Assembly (NCBI GenBank): GCA_019637335.1
Contig: JAHBVV010000008.1
Span: forward strand, 124,001-188,000
Reading direction: 5' to 3'
Origin: Candidatus Hydrogenedentota bacterium
GTDB lineage: Bacteria; Hydrogenedentota; Hydrogenedentia; Hydrogenedentales; JAEUWI01
DNA length: 64,000 nt
Below, in pieces: positions 1 through 7,910 of the stretch. Below the pieces are notes generated by a model that had not been told where the DNA came from, ran no database searches, and worked only from the letters and a program-made list of their open reading frames with translations. A program made the position numbers and the translations under genes. Each line of letters begins with the position of its first letter. Positions within the stretch are counted from its first letter, which is position 1.

Positions 1-1
1 G

Positions 2-742
2 CCGCACCTGCTGCATGTGGCCCTGACCACGGCGGACCCGGACAAGAACGTGCCGGTGGGGTTCTGGCTCCACCGCGCCGGCGTGCCGTTTGTGAAGCGG
101 GAGCACTTCGACACGATCAACTGGCCCACGTTGAAGCCGATCATCGAGGCGCTCTGGGCGCATGGCCACCAGACCATGTTCTATGCCGAGGGAAACTGGG
201 ACGCGCACCTCGAGGCCTTTGCGGAATTGCCGGACCGCAGCATTCTTTACCACGTGGATCGCGGCGACATCGTCAAGGCGCACGAGGTTCTGGGCCGGAA
301 GTTCTGCCTCAGCGGCGGCATTCCGAACGCGCTGCTGGCCTACGGGACGCCCCACGAGGTGGAGGCGCATTGCAAGGCGATTATCGACGCTGTGGCGGGG
401 GAGGGGGGCTACATCATGGACGCGAGCGCGATTATTCAGAACGACGCGCGCGTGGAAAACATGCGGGCCATGACCGATTTTACGCGGTCGTATGGCGTGT
501 ACTCGGCCACCGGATCGTATACCGTGCCCGAGAATCCGGCGCTGAACCCGCCGATCAGCATTGCGGAGGCGATGGCGCGGATTCCGGGGGGAACGGTTCC
601 CGCGGGCGCCTGCGATCCGTGGTCGCGGAAGCGCGAAGAATTCGACCGGATCCAGGGGGACGAGAAGACCTTCGAACGGATCTGGGACAACATCGACGCG
701 CTGGCGAACATGTACGTCTGGCAGTGTCTGCTTTCATTTTGA
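2..742 (+). CDS. Uroporphyrinogen decarboxylase-family protein, 5'-truncated by the window edge
   Basis: The frame is open from the first bases of the window to the TGA at 740-742, so this is the C-terminal part of a longer gene; about 246 codons are visible. The protein reads like the C-terminal half of the URO-D (PF01208) superfamily, which includes haem-pathway decarboxylases and the zinc-dependent corrinoid methyltransferases MtaA/MtbA/CmuA. Typical are the closing strand-helix segment GGYIMDASAIIQNDARVENM and a barrel rich in small residues. The next gene, 22 bp downstream on the same strand, is a second URO-D-family protein. A pair of such genes outside a haem cluster suggests methyl transfer or C1 metabolism rather than haem synthesis. 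A GTG lies at 17, but reading through to the edge makes a truncated gene more likely than a start there. Confidence 0.8.
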   Translation, partial: PHLLHVALTTADPDKNVPVGFWLHRAGVPFVKREHFDTINWPTLKPIIEALWAHGHQTMFYAEGNWDAHLEAFAELPDRSILYHVDRGDIVKAHEVLGRKFCLSGGIPNALLAYGTPHEVEAHCKAIIDAVAGEGGYIMDASAIIQNDARVENMRAMTDFTRSYGVYSATGSYTVPENPALNPPISIAEAMARIPGGTVPAGACDPWSRKREEFDRIQGDEKTFERIWDNIDALANMYVWQCLLSF

Positions 743-764
743 GGGGGCCTGGAGCGCCGCGAAG

Positions 765-1781
765 ATGACGGGTCGTGAACGGGTGCTAACGCTGCTGGCT
801 GGCGAACAGCCGGATTCTCTGCCGCTGATGCCGATCACGATGATGTTCGCGGCGGATCACGCGGGGGTGCGCTATCGCGAATACGCCACGGATCACCGGG
901 TGCTCGTGGAGGCGCAATTGCGCGTGGCGGAGGCCTACGACTTCGACCAGGTCTCATGTATCTCCGATCCGGGACGCGAGGCGGCCGATTGCGGGGCGAC
1001 GGTGGTCTATTTTGACGATCAGCCGCCGGCTATTGACGAGTCGCACGCGCGGCTGGCGAACCGGGCCGACCTGGCCGGGCTCGCGATGCCCGATCCGCTC
1101 GGGGGCGGGCGCATGCATGATCGGGTGCTCGCGGCGGCGCTGTTCCGGGAGCGCGCCGGGGACGACAAGCTGATCGAGGGCTGGGTCGAGGGGCCTTGCG
1201 CGGAAGGCGCGGATCTCCGCGGGATCAACGCGCTGATGGTGGACTTCTACGACGACCCCGTGTTTGTGCACGACCTGTTCGCCTTCAACGTCGAGATGGG
1301 AATCGCGTTCGCGAAGGCCCAGGTGGAGGCGGGCGTTGATATCATCGGCGTGGGAGACGCCGCCGCGTCGCTTGTGGGCCCGCATATCTACGAGGAATTC
1401 GTCTTCCCGTATGAGAAGCGGCTGGTGGACGGGATCCGCGCGCTCGGATCGCGCGTCCGCCTGCACATTTGCGGCAACACGTCGTCGATACTGCATGGGA
1501 TGGGGCGGCTTGGCTGCGAAATTGTGGATCTGGATTATCCCGCGTCGCTGTCCGCCGCGCGCCAGGCGATGGGGCCGCGCCAGGTGCTGCTGGGGAATAT
1601 GAACCCGGTGGCGGTGCTGAAGAACGGCACGGTGGACGAGGTGGCGGCGTGCATCGCCGAGTGCCATCGGGACGCGGGGGATCCGTATATCGCCGGGGCC
1701 GGCTGCGAGATACCGCGCGGGACGCCGCCGGAGAACGTGCACGCGCTGCGGGAGTATGCGCGCGCGCAGCGGTTTGGGTGA
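765..1781 (+). CDS. URO-D/corrinoid methyltransferase (MtbA-like) family protein
   Basis: This 338-residue protein, a normal length for the family, starts at ATG 765. The N-terminus MTGRERVLTLLAGEQPD is the usual URO-D opening. The centre carries HICGNT, the His-x-Cys zinc pair of MtaA/MtbA-type methylcobamide:thiol methyltransferases, and a further Cys lies in GCEIPRGTPPEN near the C-terminus; together they can supply zinc ligands. Arginines expected of true haem UroD are not evident. The likely reaction is methyl transfer between a corrinoid protein and a thiol, but no corrinoid protein gene is visible. It probably forms a transcription unit with the URO-D gene ending 22 bp upstream. Family assignment is firm; substrate is unknown. 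Confidence 0.85.
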   Translation: MTGRERVLTLLAGEQPDSLPLMPITMMFAADHAGVRYREYATDHRVLVEAQLRVAEAYDFDQVSCISDPGREAADCGATVVYFDDQPPAIDESHARLANRADLAGLAMPDPLGGGRMHDRVLAAALFRERAGDDKLIEGWVEGPCAEGADLRGINALMVDFYDDPVFVHDLFAFNVEMGIAFAKAQVEAGVDIIGVGDAAASLVGPHIYEEFVFPYEKRLVDGIRALGSRVRLHICGNTSSILHGMGRLGCEIVDLDYPASLSAARQAMGPRQVLLGNMNPVAVLKNGTVDEVAACIAECHRDAGDPYIAGAGCEIPRGTPPENVHALREYARAQRFG

Positions 1782-1822
1782 AGGGGATGCGATCGGGGGC
1801 GGATCAACGCGGCCCCGGGGTC

Positions 1823-1851
1823 TTGACAAACCTTGAACTTCAAGGTATAGT
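1823..1851 (+). promoter_or_regulatory. padR promoter with palindromic operator
   Basis: TTGACA (1823-1828) and TATAGT (1846-1851) are separated by exactly 17 bp. Bases 1830-1846, filling the spacer, form a perfect odd palindrome ACCTTGAACTTCAAGGT. A repressor dimer bound there would block RNA polymerase, as expected for PadR autoregulation. An AAGGAG ribosome site at 1863-1868 lies 9 bp before the padR ATG. Confidence 0.8.
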
Positions 1852-1877
1852 GCTCTCAGAACAAGGAGCGCCGTACC

Positions 1878-2213
1878 ATGACGTCCAACAAAGAGCTTAT
1901 CGGCGCCAGCACGCGCCTGCTCATCCTCTCCGTGCTCGCGCGCGAGGCCAACTACGGCTACGCCATCATCCGCGCCATCAATAAGGAGGCCGAGGGGCTC
2001 TTCACCTGGCAGGAGGGCACCGTCTACCCCATCCTCCACAAGCTGGAGAAAGAGGGCCTCGTCCGCACCCAATGGCAGGAAGCCGACACCGGCCGCAAGC
2101 GGAAGTACTACTACATCACGGCCAAAGGCCGGGAGGGCCTCGCCGAAGGCACGAAGGAGTGGACCGGCTTCCACAGGCTCATCACCGCGCTGGGGGATAG
2201 CGGCCATGGCTGA
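1878..2213 (+). CDS. PadR-family transcriptional regulator
   Basis: A 111-residue protein that is essentially one winged-helix domain of the PadR/PF03551 type. Visible hallmarks are the helical opening STRLLILSVL, YGYAIIRAI, the recognition region GTVYPILHKLEKEGLV and the wing followed by GRKRKYYYITAKG. It lacks a long C-terminal dimerisation extension, so it belongs to the short PadR-s2 class. The ATG at 1878 has a strong AAGGAG site. The palindrome in its own promoter spacer predicts autorepression. The downstream genes encode membrane proteins with an N-terminal helical domain of the kind that commonly sits next to short PadR regulators (HAAS/DUF1700-like), so PadR probably controls them too. 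The inducing signal cannot be read from the sequence. Confidence 0.93.
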   Translation: MTSNKELIGASTRLLILSVLAREANYGYAIIRAINKEAEGLFTWQEGTVYPILHKLEKEGLVRTQWQEADTGRKRKYYYITAKGREGLAEGTKEWTGFHRLITALGDSGHG

Positions 2214-2240
2214 GACGACCGTAAAGAAGACTTGGGCACG

Positions 2241-2534
2241 CGCGCAAAGGATCTTTGACATTCCGTCCTGCGGCGGACCTGCGAACTGTCCGAGGCAGCG
2301 ACTGTTCCAATACCAACAGGCATTGCGAACTTGTGAAGAAGTCGGAAATCTCGTCATCCCCACGAAAGTGGGGATCCAGACACGCTGTGGGGTGCACTTC
2401 ACATATGCACTGGATTCCCACTTTCGTGGGAATGACGTTGTTTACTCTATAGTTGCGCTACATATCCTGGGGGCCTTCTGCAAATGGCGCGACTTCTGCC
2501 TCGGACAGGAATGTCCAAGATCCTTTTCGGCGCG
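2241..2534. repeat. Imperfect inverted repeat enclosing a REPIN-like element
   Basis: The left arm (2241-2298, cgcgcaaaggatctttgaca onward) matches the reverse complement of 2495-2534, where ctgcctcggacagg and aatgtccaagatccttttcg are found. The left arm has about 20 extra bases in its middle. The arms flank the double-hairpin repeat at 2352-2437. The whole 396-bp gap between padR and the next gene is made of these repeats; no gene is seen in it. Confidence 0.6.
2352..2437. repeat. REPIN-like double-hairpin repeat, 86 bp
   Basis: Two hairpins in inverted orientation: CGTCATCCCCACGAAAGTGG at the left and CCACTTTCGTGGGAATGACG at the right, separated by a short unpaired middle. Each half is itself a stem around a CGAAAG or CTTTCG tip. 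The same 86-bp design occurs three more times near 51.6-52.1 kb, which makes this a dispersed family and not a local terminator. Confidence 0.85.
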
Positions 2535-2609
2535 AGTCGTTGGGCACTTCTGCAACTTCAAGCGGCATGTGGGTACATCAACAGAAACAAAAATCACGAG
2601 GGCAACATC

Positions 2610-3890
2610 ATGAACACCCCGCTCAACGACGACACCCAGCAAAAAGCCCGCGAGCTGGCCCGCCAGATTACCGTGGCCCACGACCTCGACCCGGAGATCC
2701 AGGAAGAGCTCTACGGGCACATCGAGGACAAGCTACTGGCCTACAAGAGCGGCGAGGAGCGGGTTTCGGATGAGGATGCGTTTATCCTGGTGCGCGAGCA
2801 CTTTGGGAACACGGCGACCCTGAAGGGGTTGTTCCAGGACGTTCATCGGGGGATGGTGGAACGAAGTATGCTTCGCAGACTCTTGGTGGCGGCGATCACC
2901 ACGTTGATATATGTTCAGGGCGTGGCATGGCTGGCCCACGTTATGGATCTGCTGTTCGGTAGCGCGAACGCGAACCGCCTTCCCTGGGGCTATACCTCCA
3001 TGGCGGTCGCGGCTCTCGCCTGTCTCCTGCCATGCGTCTGTTTTGTGCGTTGGAAGCGCCGGATGCGCCGGGGTGAGCCCGTCTGGTTTTTCCGATGGTC
3101 AACGCCGGCACTGGCGGCCATGGCATTGGGGCTCTTTGCGGCAGGCCTTGTCTTGCCTGGTTTCTGGGCGCCGTTGCGCAAAGTATTCGAGATCCCTTAT
3201 ACGCTTCATCTCGTCTTGTTGCACAGCTTTCCACCGCATACCCGGATGGACTACGCGATCTATCCGGTAGCTTTCATCGCAATCAATGCCCTGCTATTGG
3301 CCATCCTGGTTTGGGGTTGTATGCGTATCGGGTCCGCACGACCGGAGCACGGGACGGAAGGTGGCACTTCCCGTTGGATGCGCGTGACCTGGCTTTGGTT
3401 GGCCCTGGCGCTTCTCGTCTTCGCGGATTTCGTTGTACTTGGCCGCATCGCGGCCAACGACACGAACGGCAGTACGATGGTTGTCAAGACGCTTTTTCTC
3501 GCGTGCGCGCTGGGGAGCGTTGTTCCGCTGGCGTTCTGCGCGTCCTGGGTCTGGTGGTGCGATACGCCGCCGAGGCTAACGCGAAATACGGCGAAGGTGG
3601 CGCTAGTCTGGGGGGGATTTGTGGGCTTGTACAACGCGCTGCCAACCCTGAAGGCGGGGTTGGCGCTGGGGAAGGACGCATGGGCGCTCGGTGCGGGCAC
3701 TACGTGGTTCAAGCTCAATGTCCCGGGAACGGATATGTGGCTTTATCTCGGCAGGTCCCCGCACGATCTGTTGTACGAAGTATCGTTGTTGCCGACTCTG
3801 ACGGCTTTTGCCGTGTTTTTTGCGGTGACCGTGACGCTCACCTATCGTATTCTCGATCGAAAACGCGAAGTCGCCGTTGCAGGGGAGTAG
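2610..3890 (+). CDS. PadR-linked membrane protein with HAAS-like N-terminal domain, paralogue 1
   Basis: This 426-residue protein starts at ATG 2610, with GAGGG 7 bp upstream. Residues 1-75 are soluble and helical and contain ARELARQITVAHDLDPEIQE, a segment like the HAAS/DUF1700 domains that accompany PadR regulators. The rest is membrane, with about eight to nine hydrophobic segments and basic loops such as RWKRRMRRGE. The first 60-70 residues are almost identical to those of the gene at 4106, while the membrane parts differ. The membrane segment RRLLVAAITTLIYVQ instead resembles the start of the gene at 5886. The domain may sense an envelope signal in partnership with PadR; that role is inferred from family context. 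No enzymatic motif was found. Confidence 0.75.
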   Translation: MNTPLNDDTQQKARELARQITVAHDLDPEIQEELYGHIEDKLLAYKSGEERVSDEDAFILVREHFGNTATLKGLFQDVHRGMVERSMLRRLLVAAITTLIYVQGVAWLAHVMDLLFGSANANRLPWGYTSMAVAALACLLPCVCFVRWKRRMRRGEPVWFFRWSTPALAAMALGLFAAGLVLPGFWAPLRKVFEIPYTLHLVLLHSFPPHTRMDYAIYPVAFIAINALLLAILVWGCMRIGSARPEHGTEGGTSRWMRVTWLWLALALLVFADFVVLGRIAANDTNGSTMVVKTLFLACALGSVVPLAFCASWVWWCDTPPRLTRNTAKVALVWGGFVGLYNALPTLKAGLALGKDAWALGAGTTWFKLNVPGTDMWLYLGRSPHDLLYEVSLLPTLTAFAVFFAVTVTLTYRILDRKREVAVAGE

Positions 3891-3965
3891 CGAATGGTGG
3901 AAGGTTTCCTGATATACCCGAATCGACCGAAACCGGCCTCCATTCCCGCGGAGAAATGACAAGAG

Positions 3966-4020
3966 CCAGATATTCGCGCCTTCGGCGCGATGCAGGCGAG
4001 CCGCCTGCGCTCCCAGCGGT
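3966..4020. repeat. Short palindromic repeat remnant (GGC/GCC-type)
   Basis: GCCTTCGGCGC followed by GCAGGCGAGCCGCCTGC and GCTCCCA matches the inner part of the larger miniature elements at 36.5, 40.7 and 47.2 kb. It lies in the 215-bp gap between two membrane-protein genes. Confidence 0.45.
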
Positions 4021-4105
4021 TGCCGATACTATTCTAAAGTAAACTATTACACTGGCGTCCCGAGGCCATCGGTCCGGCCAGCAGCAAATACAGGGGCACA
4101 CCATC

Positions 4106-5548
4106 ATGCATGAGCCGCTCGAAGATTCGACCCAAGCCAAAGCCCGCGAGCTGGCCCGCCAGATTACCGTGGCCCACGATCTCGACCCGGAGATCCAGGA
4201 AGAGCTGTATGGGCATATCGAGGACAAGATGCTGGCCTATAAGAGCGGCGAGGAGCGGGTTTCGGACGAGGACGCCTTCATCCTCGTGCGCGAGCACTTT
4301 GGGGATGCGAAGGTGATTCGCGGGCTGCTGCGGGAGGTGCATGCGGGGGCGGTGACACTTTCACTCGGACGGCGGATCGGCGCTGCCTGCATCATCACGC
4401 TGGCCGTAGCTTGGTTGTGTCGCCTGCTTGCGTTACCGTGTCAGGGAATAGCGCGCGCCCTGGTTGGTGACGGTGAGTTTTCGAGTGCGAACGGCGCTCT
4501 GGCATTCATGCTGTACTATGCGCCCTTGCCGATCTTTCCCCTCGGCGTTGCTTTGGTGTTCCTATACTGGCGTAAGCGGGAGGATGCGGGCAATTCCCTT
4601 TGGTTCCACCGGTGGCGGGTTCGCACGTTTTTCCAGACGGGCGCCCTGCTCATGACCGCGACTCACATTACGCCCGCCTTTGAGCAACTGCCGTTTCATG
4701 CCCTTGCCGATGAACTCGCGGAGATCGAGCTCGGCGAGGCCCATACCATTGTGGTGACATGGGTGCTTTTCTGTTGGCTGTGTGTGTCCTGGCTCTGGTG
4801 GTGCGATGTGAGCCTGCGCCGTCCGGGTGGCGCCTTATATTGCCTAGCGGGCTGGATGGGGATGATGATGCTTGTGCGTCACGTACCCCTTCAAGTGGCG
4901 CTATATGCCGCAGGGGATTCGGGCATCGGCGCGAATACGGCCGGCCAGTTCACGCTGTTCGGTATGCCCTACCGTTGGTCCTTTCAGCTCGAGTCAGTAA
5001 CCTCCATCATGCACAATCTTTCGCGAGATTTCCTGCTTGTTCTGCTGATCGGGATAAGCAGTCTCCTTCTCTACGCGCTCTACGCGGTAGAGACACATTT
5101 TCGAGTCTTCACAAGAGCGAACGCGGAATACCCGCGCCCGGTCACGGGGCCTCAAATCACCGGTATATGCTTCTTATCGACGATGACGCTTTGGACACTC
5201 TTCAGGGACCAGCCGTGGACCAAGGCTGTTATGTTGGCGGTATTGGTCGCCTCAATTTCGCTCGCAACGTTTGCCGTCATAAACCTGGTCCACGTACCTC
5301 GCGCAAGCGCGAGCGGGATCCCGTCCCGTGCGCGCGCGCTGCGGCACACGGCCAACGGGTTCCTATGTCTGGCGCTCCTTTTCCCGCTTTACCATCACGA
5401 TTCGGATTCAACCGCGGATGGCATCGAAAGATCCGCATTTCTTGCCGGGACCGCGGTGGCTATTCTTTGGATTGTCGCCTCCGCACTCACAAGCTGGTGG
5501 AAGTATCTTGTTTCAAATCAGGGACGCGATGCTCTCGTTCGAGAATGA
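4106..5548 (+). CDS. PadR-linked membrane protein with HAAS-like N-terminal domain, paralogue 2
   Basis: This 480-residue protein starts at ATG 4106 (AGGGG about 10 bp upstream). Residues 1-70 repeat the soluble helical domain of the gene at 2610 almost word for word, including DLDPEIQEELYGHIEDKMLA and GEERVSDEDAFILVREHFG. From about residue 75 the sequence becomes a different set of roughly ten hydrophobic segments with no clear match to paralogue 1. Near-identity in the DNA of the domain but not beyond points to recent duplication or gene conversion confined to that module. No catalytic motif is visible. Its position implies control by the PadR protein or response to the same signal. The function is unknown. 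Confidence 0.75.
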   Translation: MHEPLEDSTQAKARELARQITVAHDLDPEIQEELYGHIEDKMLAYKSGEERVSDEDAFILVREHFGDAKVIRGLLREVHAGAVTLSLGRRIGAACIITLAVAWLCRLLALPCQGIARALVGDGEFSSANGALAFMLYYAPLPIFPLGVALVFLYWRKREDAGNSLWFHRWRVRTFFQTGALLMTATHITPAFEQLPFHALADELAEIELGEAHTIVVTWVLFCWLCVSWLWWCDVSLRRPGGALYCLAGWMGMMMLVRHVPLQVALYAAGDSGIGANTAGQFTLFGMPYRWSFQLESVTSIMHNLSRDFLLVLLIGISSLLLYALYAVETHFRVFTRANAEYPRPVTGPQITGICFLSTMTLWTLFRDQPWTKAVMLAVLVASISLATFAVINLVHVPRASASGIPSRARALRHTANGFLCLALLFPLYHHDSDSTADGIERSAFLAGTAVAILWIVASALTSWWKYLVSNQGRDALVRE

Positions 5549-5885
5549 TTCGAGCGCAGTCTGGCCGCCGCCATTGTATTTGTGGCATTTGTGGACGGGA
5601 TCGTATCGAAGGTCGGTGGGGGACCATCGAACTTGGTTGAGCGGGACCGGGGGTATTGTTACCGCCATGGCAAGATTGCGTGGCGGGAATACCACGGCGC
5701 ACTTCGACAAGGGGTCGAACAAAACCCCGAGGAGCCTGCGCAAGGATTGGCCCATGGCGGATGGTGACTTTGCCTGTCACGCGATTGACGAGCGATCGCC
5801 GCAAGTTTCTATATAGAATGGCAATCCTGTAGGATGGTGGGTATAGACATCATCTTCCAACACTACGGGCACAGGGGCACGAGGT
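5549..5885. other. Gene-poor gap
   Basis: No convincing gene is seen in these 337 bp. Short open frames lack ribosome sites and recognisable composition. The last 20 bp before the next ATG (acaggggcacgaggt) resemble the leader of the gene at 4106 (acaggggcacaccatc), which suggests a duplicated translation-initiation region. Confidence 0.5.
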
Positions 5886-6953
5886 ATGGACCGGCCGCAC
5901 GCTAACGAATCGGCGCATCATCCTTATGAATCGATTCCGAATCCTTCCTCCCATTTCCTCACCCGACGCATCCTCGTTGCGGCGATCACCACCCTGATCT
6001 GCGTGCAGGTCGCGGCGTGGTCAACCCATGGAATCGCCACGCTTTGCGGCCTTTCGAGATGGGACCGCGAACTACTTCCCCTCTTCGTGTTGTTTCCCAC
6101 CAGCCTGGCCTTTGGGGCGTCGGCGGCGCTCTTCTCACGCTGGGCCGCGCGCATGGACCGGGGCGGACGAGTCTGGTTTTCCTCGTGGAGCACGGTCTCG
6201 CTGTTCTTTTGTTGCGCCCTGCTGCTCGCAACGGGTACGGTTGTCCCCGGCCCCTGGGATCTCCTCCGGTCGGTATTCCATATCCCCCAGTCATTCCAAT
6301 TCTTCTGGACCTTCGGTTTTCTATCTTCCGGCGTAGCCCGGTGGGGCTGGACGGTCCTGGTGACGCTGCTCGTGCTGAATTATTCTATACTGGGCTTGTT
6401 CTGGCTCGCTTTCCGTCGCGCCCGACGTAAGCCTGGATCTCTTCCAACCTCCGTTGGCGCCTTTGCAGCACTGGCACTGCTCTGGTCCTCACCCGCCTTG
6501 CTCTACGTCATTGAAGTGGTGGCGCTACGCTATTGGTCGGGAATGGGCGACCAGCGGCACGAACTTGCGGAGGTTCTCCGGACACTTCCGGTGCAGGTAG
6601 CCACTATCGCGGTCGCGCTGCTCGCTTGTTGTTCCTGGGTGCAGTGGTGTGGCGCGGCGCGTTCTGGTCGGGGCACGATCAAGGTCGCGGCGGCCTGGGG
6701 CGCGCTCGTACTCACGCACCTGGCGCTGCCCTCGATTGGGGTTTACCTGGCTGCGACCAAAATGGCGGATTGGTCGCCCTACAGCAGGGCTTTTTTTCAG
6801 TGGCCCGTCGCGAACACCGATTCAGCGTTATACCTCGTGCTCATGCAGAATTTGGAACAGGGGCTTTTCTGGGCGCCGATCGGCCTGGTTTTCATCGTGT
6901 TTCTCGTTGCAATCGTCGTCCTGACCGTTGAAACCACCCGTCAAAAACCTTGA
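5886..6953 (+). CDS. Membrane protein, paralogue 3 lacking the HAAS-like domain
   Basis: A 355-residue integral membrane protein starting at ATG 5886 with GAGG just upstream. After a 25-residue polar N-terminus it enters RRILVAAITTLICVQ, matching RRLLVAAITTLIYVQ at the start of the membrane part of the gene at 2610. Further segments follow similarly: a basic loop with RMDRGGRVWF against RMRRGEPVWF, and a Trp-rich segment CSWVQWCG against CASWVWWC. It is therefore a paralogue of the 2610 product that has lost, or never acquired, the soluble N-terminal domain. About nine transmembrane segments are likely. It probably acts alongside the two upstream proteins. No enzymatic function can be assigned. 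Confidence 0.7.
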   Translation: MDRPHANESAHHPYESIPNPSSHFLTRRILVAAITTLICVQVAAWSTHGIATLCGLSRWDRELLPLFVLFPTSLAFGASAALFSRWAARMDRGGRVWFSSWSTVSLFFCCALLLATGTVVPGPWDLLRSVFHIPQSFQFFWTFGFLSSGVARWGWTVLVTLLVLNYSILGLFWLAFRRARRKPGSLPTSVGAFAALALLWSSPALLYVIEVVALRYWSGMGDQRHELAEVLRTLPVQVATIAVALLACCSWVQWCGAARSGRGTIKVAAAWGALVLTHLALPSIGVYLAATKMADWSPYSRAFFQWPVANTDSALYLVLMQNLEQGLFWAPIGLVFIVFLVAIVVLTVETTRQKP

Positions 6954-7064
6954 AACCCGAATCGCCGAACGCGCACGATCTGGTACACCGGGCGAGGGCG
7001 GCCGTGCGAACCGAGATGAAGGCCCTGCGACGCACACCCCTGACGTTCGGGACTGTCCCATTCC

Positions 7065-7192
7065 CAGCCATGATTCAGCGGGCCGGCGCCCCGCCCCAAC
7101 CCCGGCCAGGCATGTTCCAGCGCGCCATTCAAATACGCCTTCGCGCTTTCGATGGCCGCCTTGAGTTCCAGGCCCTAGTCGAGTTGGGTGGT
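7065..7192 (-). pseudogene. 3'-end fragment of a thiD-like gene
   Basis: On the minus strand this reads ELKAAIESAKAYLNGALEHA followed by WPGLGRGAGPLNHGW. That is nearly the same as the C-terminus of the intact thiD at 9995-10810 (ESAKLYLNGALQHAWPGLGK). The homologous stretch is only about 43 codons and has an in-frame TAG at 7175-7177 just upstream, so it cannot be a working kinase. No upstream thiD sequence is recognisable. The rest of the 6954-7256 gap holds nothing else that could be identified. Confidence 0.8.
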
Positions 7193-7256
7193 ATCTGGCG
7201 GGCGGGTTGGCCAGCGGCCGCCCCGCCCGCGCGTGAAGGAACCGTATTGATAAGCG

Positions 7257-7892
7257 CTACCGATCGGTGGCGGTTTCCTCGAATATTATCTTGCGGTCGA
7301 ATTCCGCCCAGACGGTGTAGCTGATTTCCTCGACTTTCTTGAAGTACGCGGGGGTCAGGTTGCCGTGTTCCGCGATTGCGTCCTGAATATGGCCGGCGAT
7401 TCGCTTTTCATACTCCGGCTTCAGCCTCAGTGTGACGGCGCGATCCTGGTAGGAAAACTCGGCGGCGACGGCGGGTTGGTCTACCGCGGGTGCCTCGATG
7501 AGGTTCTGGCCGAGGGTGCTTCCCAGCCCGACCTGGAGCCCGTCGATCATGCACGCCAGGGGCTGTTTTGTACCGGTCAGGGATTTGACGGACACGGCGC
7601 GCATGGGGGCGTCGAGGATTTCCCGTGCGCGTACGGCCATCTTGGCGCCCAGCAGCGTGTAGATGCCGATGTGCTGGTGTACTTCGTGGGTGAGCACGAC
7701 GGCGGACCATTCCTCGCTTCCGTAGCGCCCGGGGACGCCGTTTCGCGCGAGCTCCGCGGTTGGCCCGCGGTAGAAGTCCTCCGTTTCGGGCAGGCTCTGG
7801 ATAATGGTCATGGGGCGGCTGGCGCCGGCGCTGTCGGGCGCGTGTCCGGGGTGGCCTTGCAGCGCGATCAGCGCCGCGATCAGAATGTGCAT
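7257..7892 (-). CDS. FmdE-domain-like exported protein lacking the usual cysteines
   Basis: This 211-residue protein starts at ATG 7892 with AAGGAG 7 bp upstream. A short hydrophobic start (MHILIAALIALQ) suggests export. The body resembles the FmdE domain (PF02663, named after a formylmethanofuran dehydrogenase-associated subunit). THEVHQHIGIYTLLGAKMAV corresponds to the family's H-G-H-x-C-P-G opening, and CMIDGLQVGLGSTLGQN to the C-x-D-x-x-Q-x-x-x-G-C-T-x-G block. The CPG cysteine is absent and the second is Ser (GSTLG), so classical metal binding may be altered, though His residues remain. It follows the DUF1559 gene by 18 bp on the same strand, so the two are probably co-transcribed. Role unknown. 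Confidence 0.6.
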   Translation of the reverse strand: MHILIAALIALQGHPGHAPDSAGASRPMTIIQSLPETEDFYRGPTAELARNGVPGRYGSEEWSAVVLTHEVHQHIGIYTLLGAKMAVRAREILDAPMRAVSVKSLTGTKQPLACMIDGLQVGLGSTLGQNLIEAPAVDQPAVAAEFSYQDRAVTLRLKPEYEKRIAGHIQDAIAEHGNLTPAYFKKVEEISYTVWAEFDRKIIFEETATDR

Positions 7893-7910
7893 GGTTTTAC
7901 TCCTTAATGT

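Noticed and set aside
5582-5767. Small frame between two membrane-protein genes
   Set aside because: No ribosome site, no composition bias and no recognisable motif.
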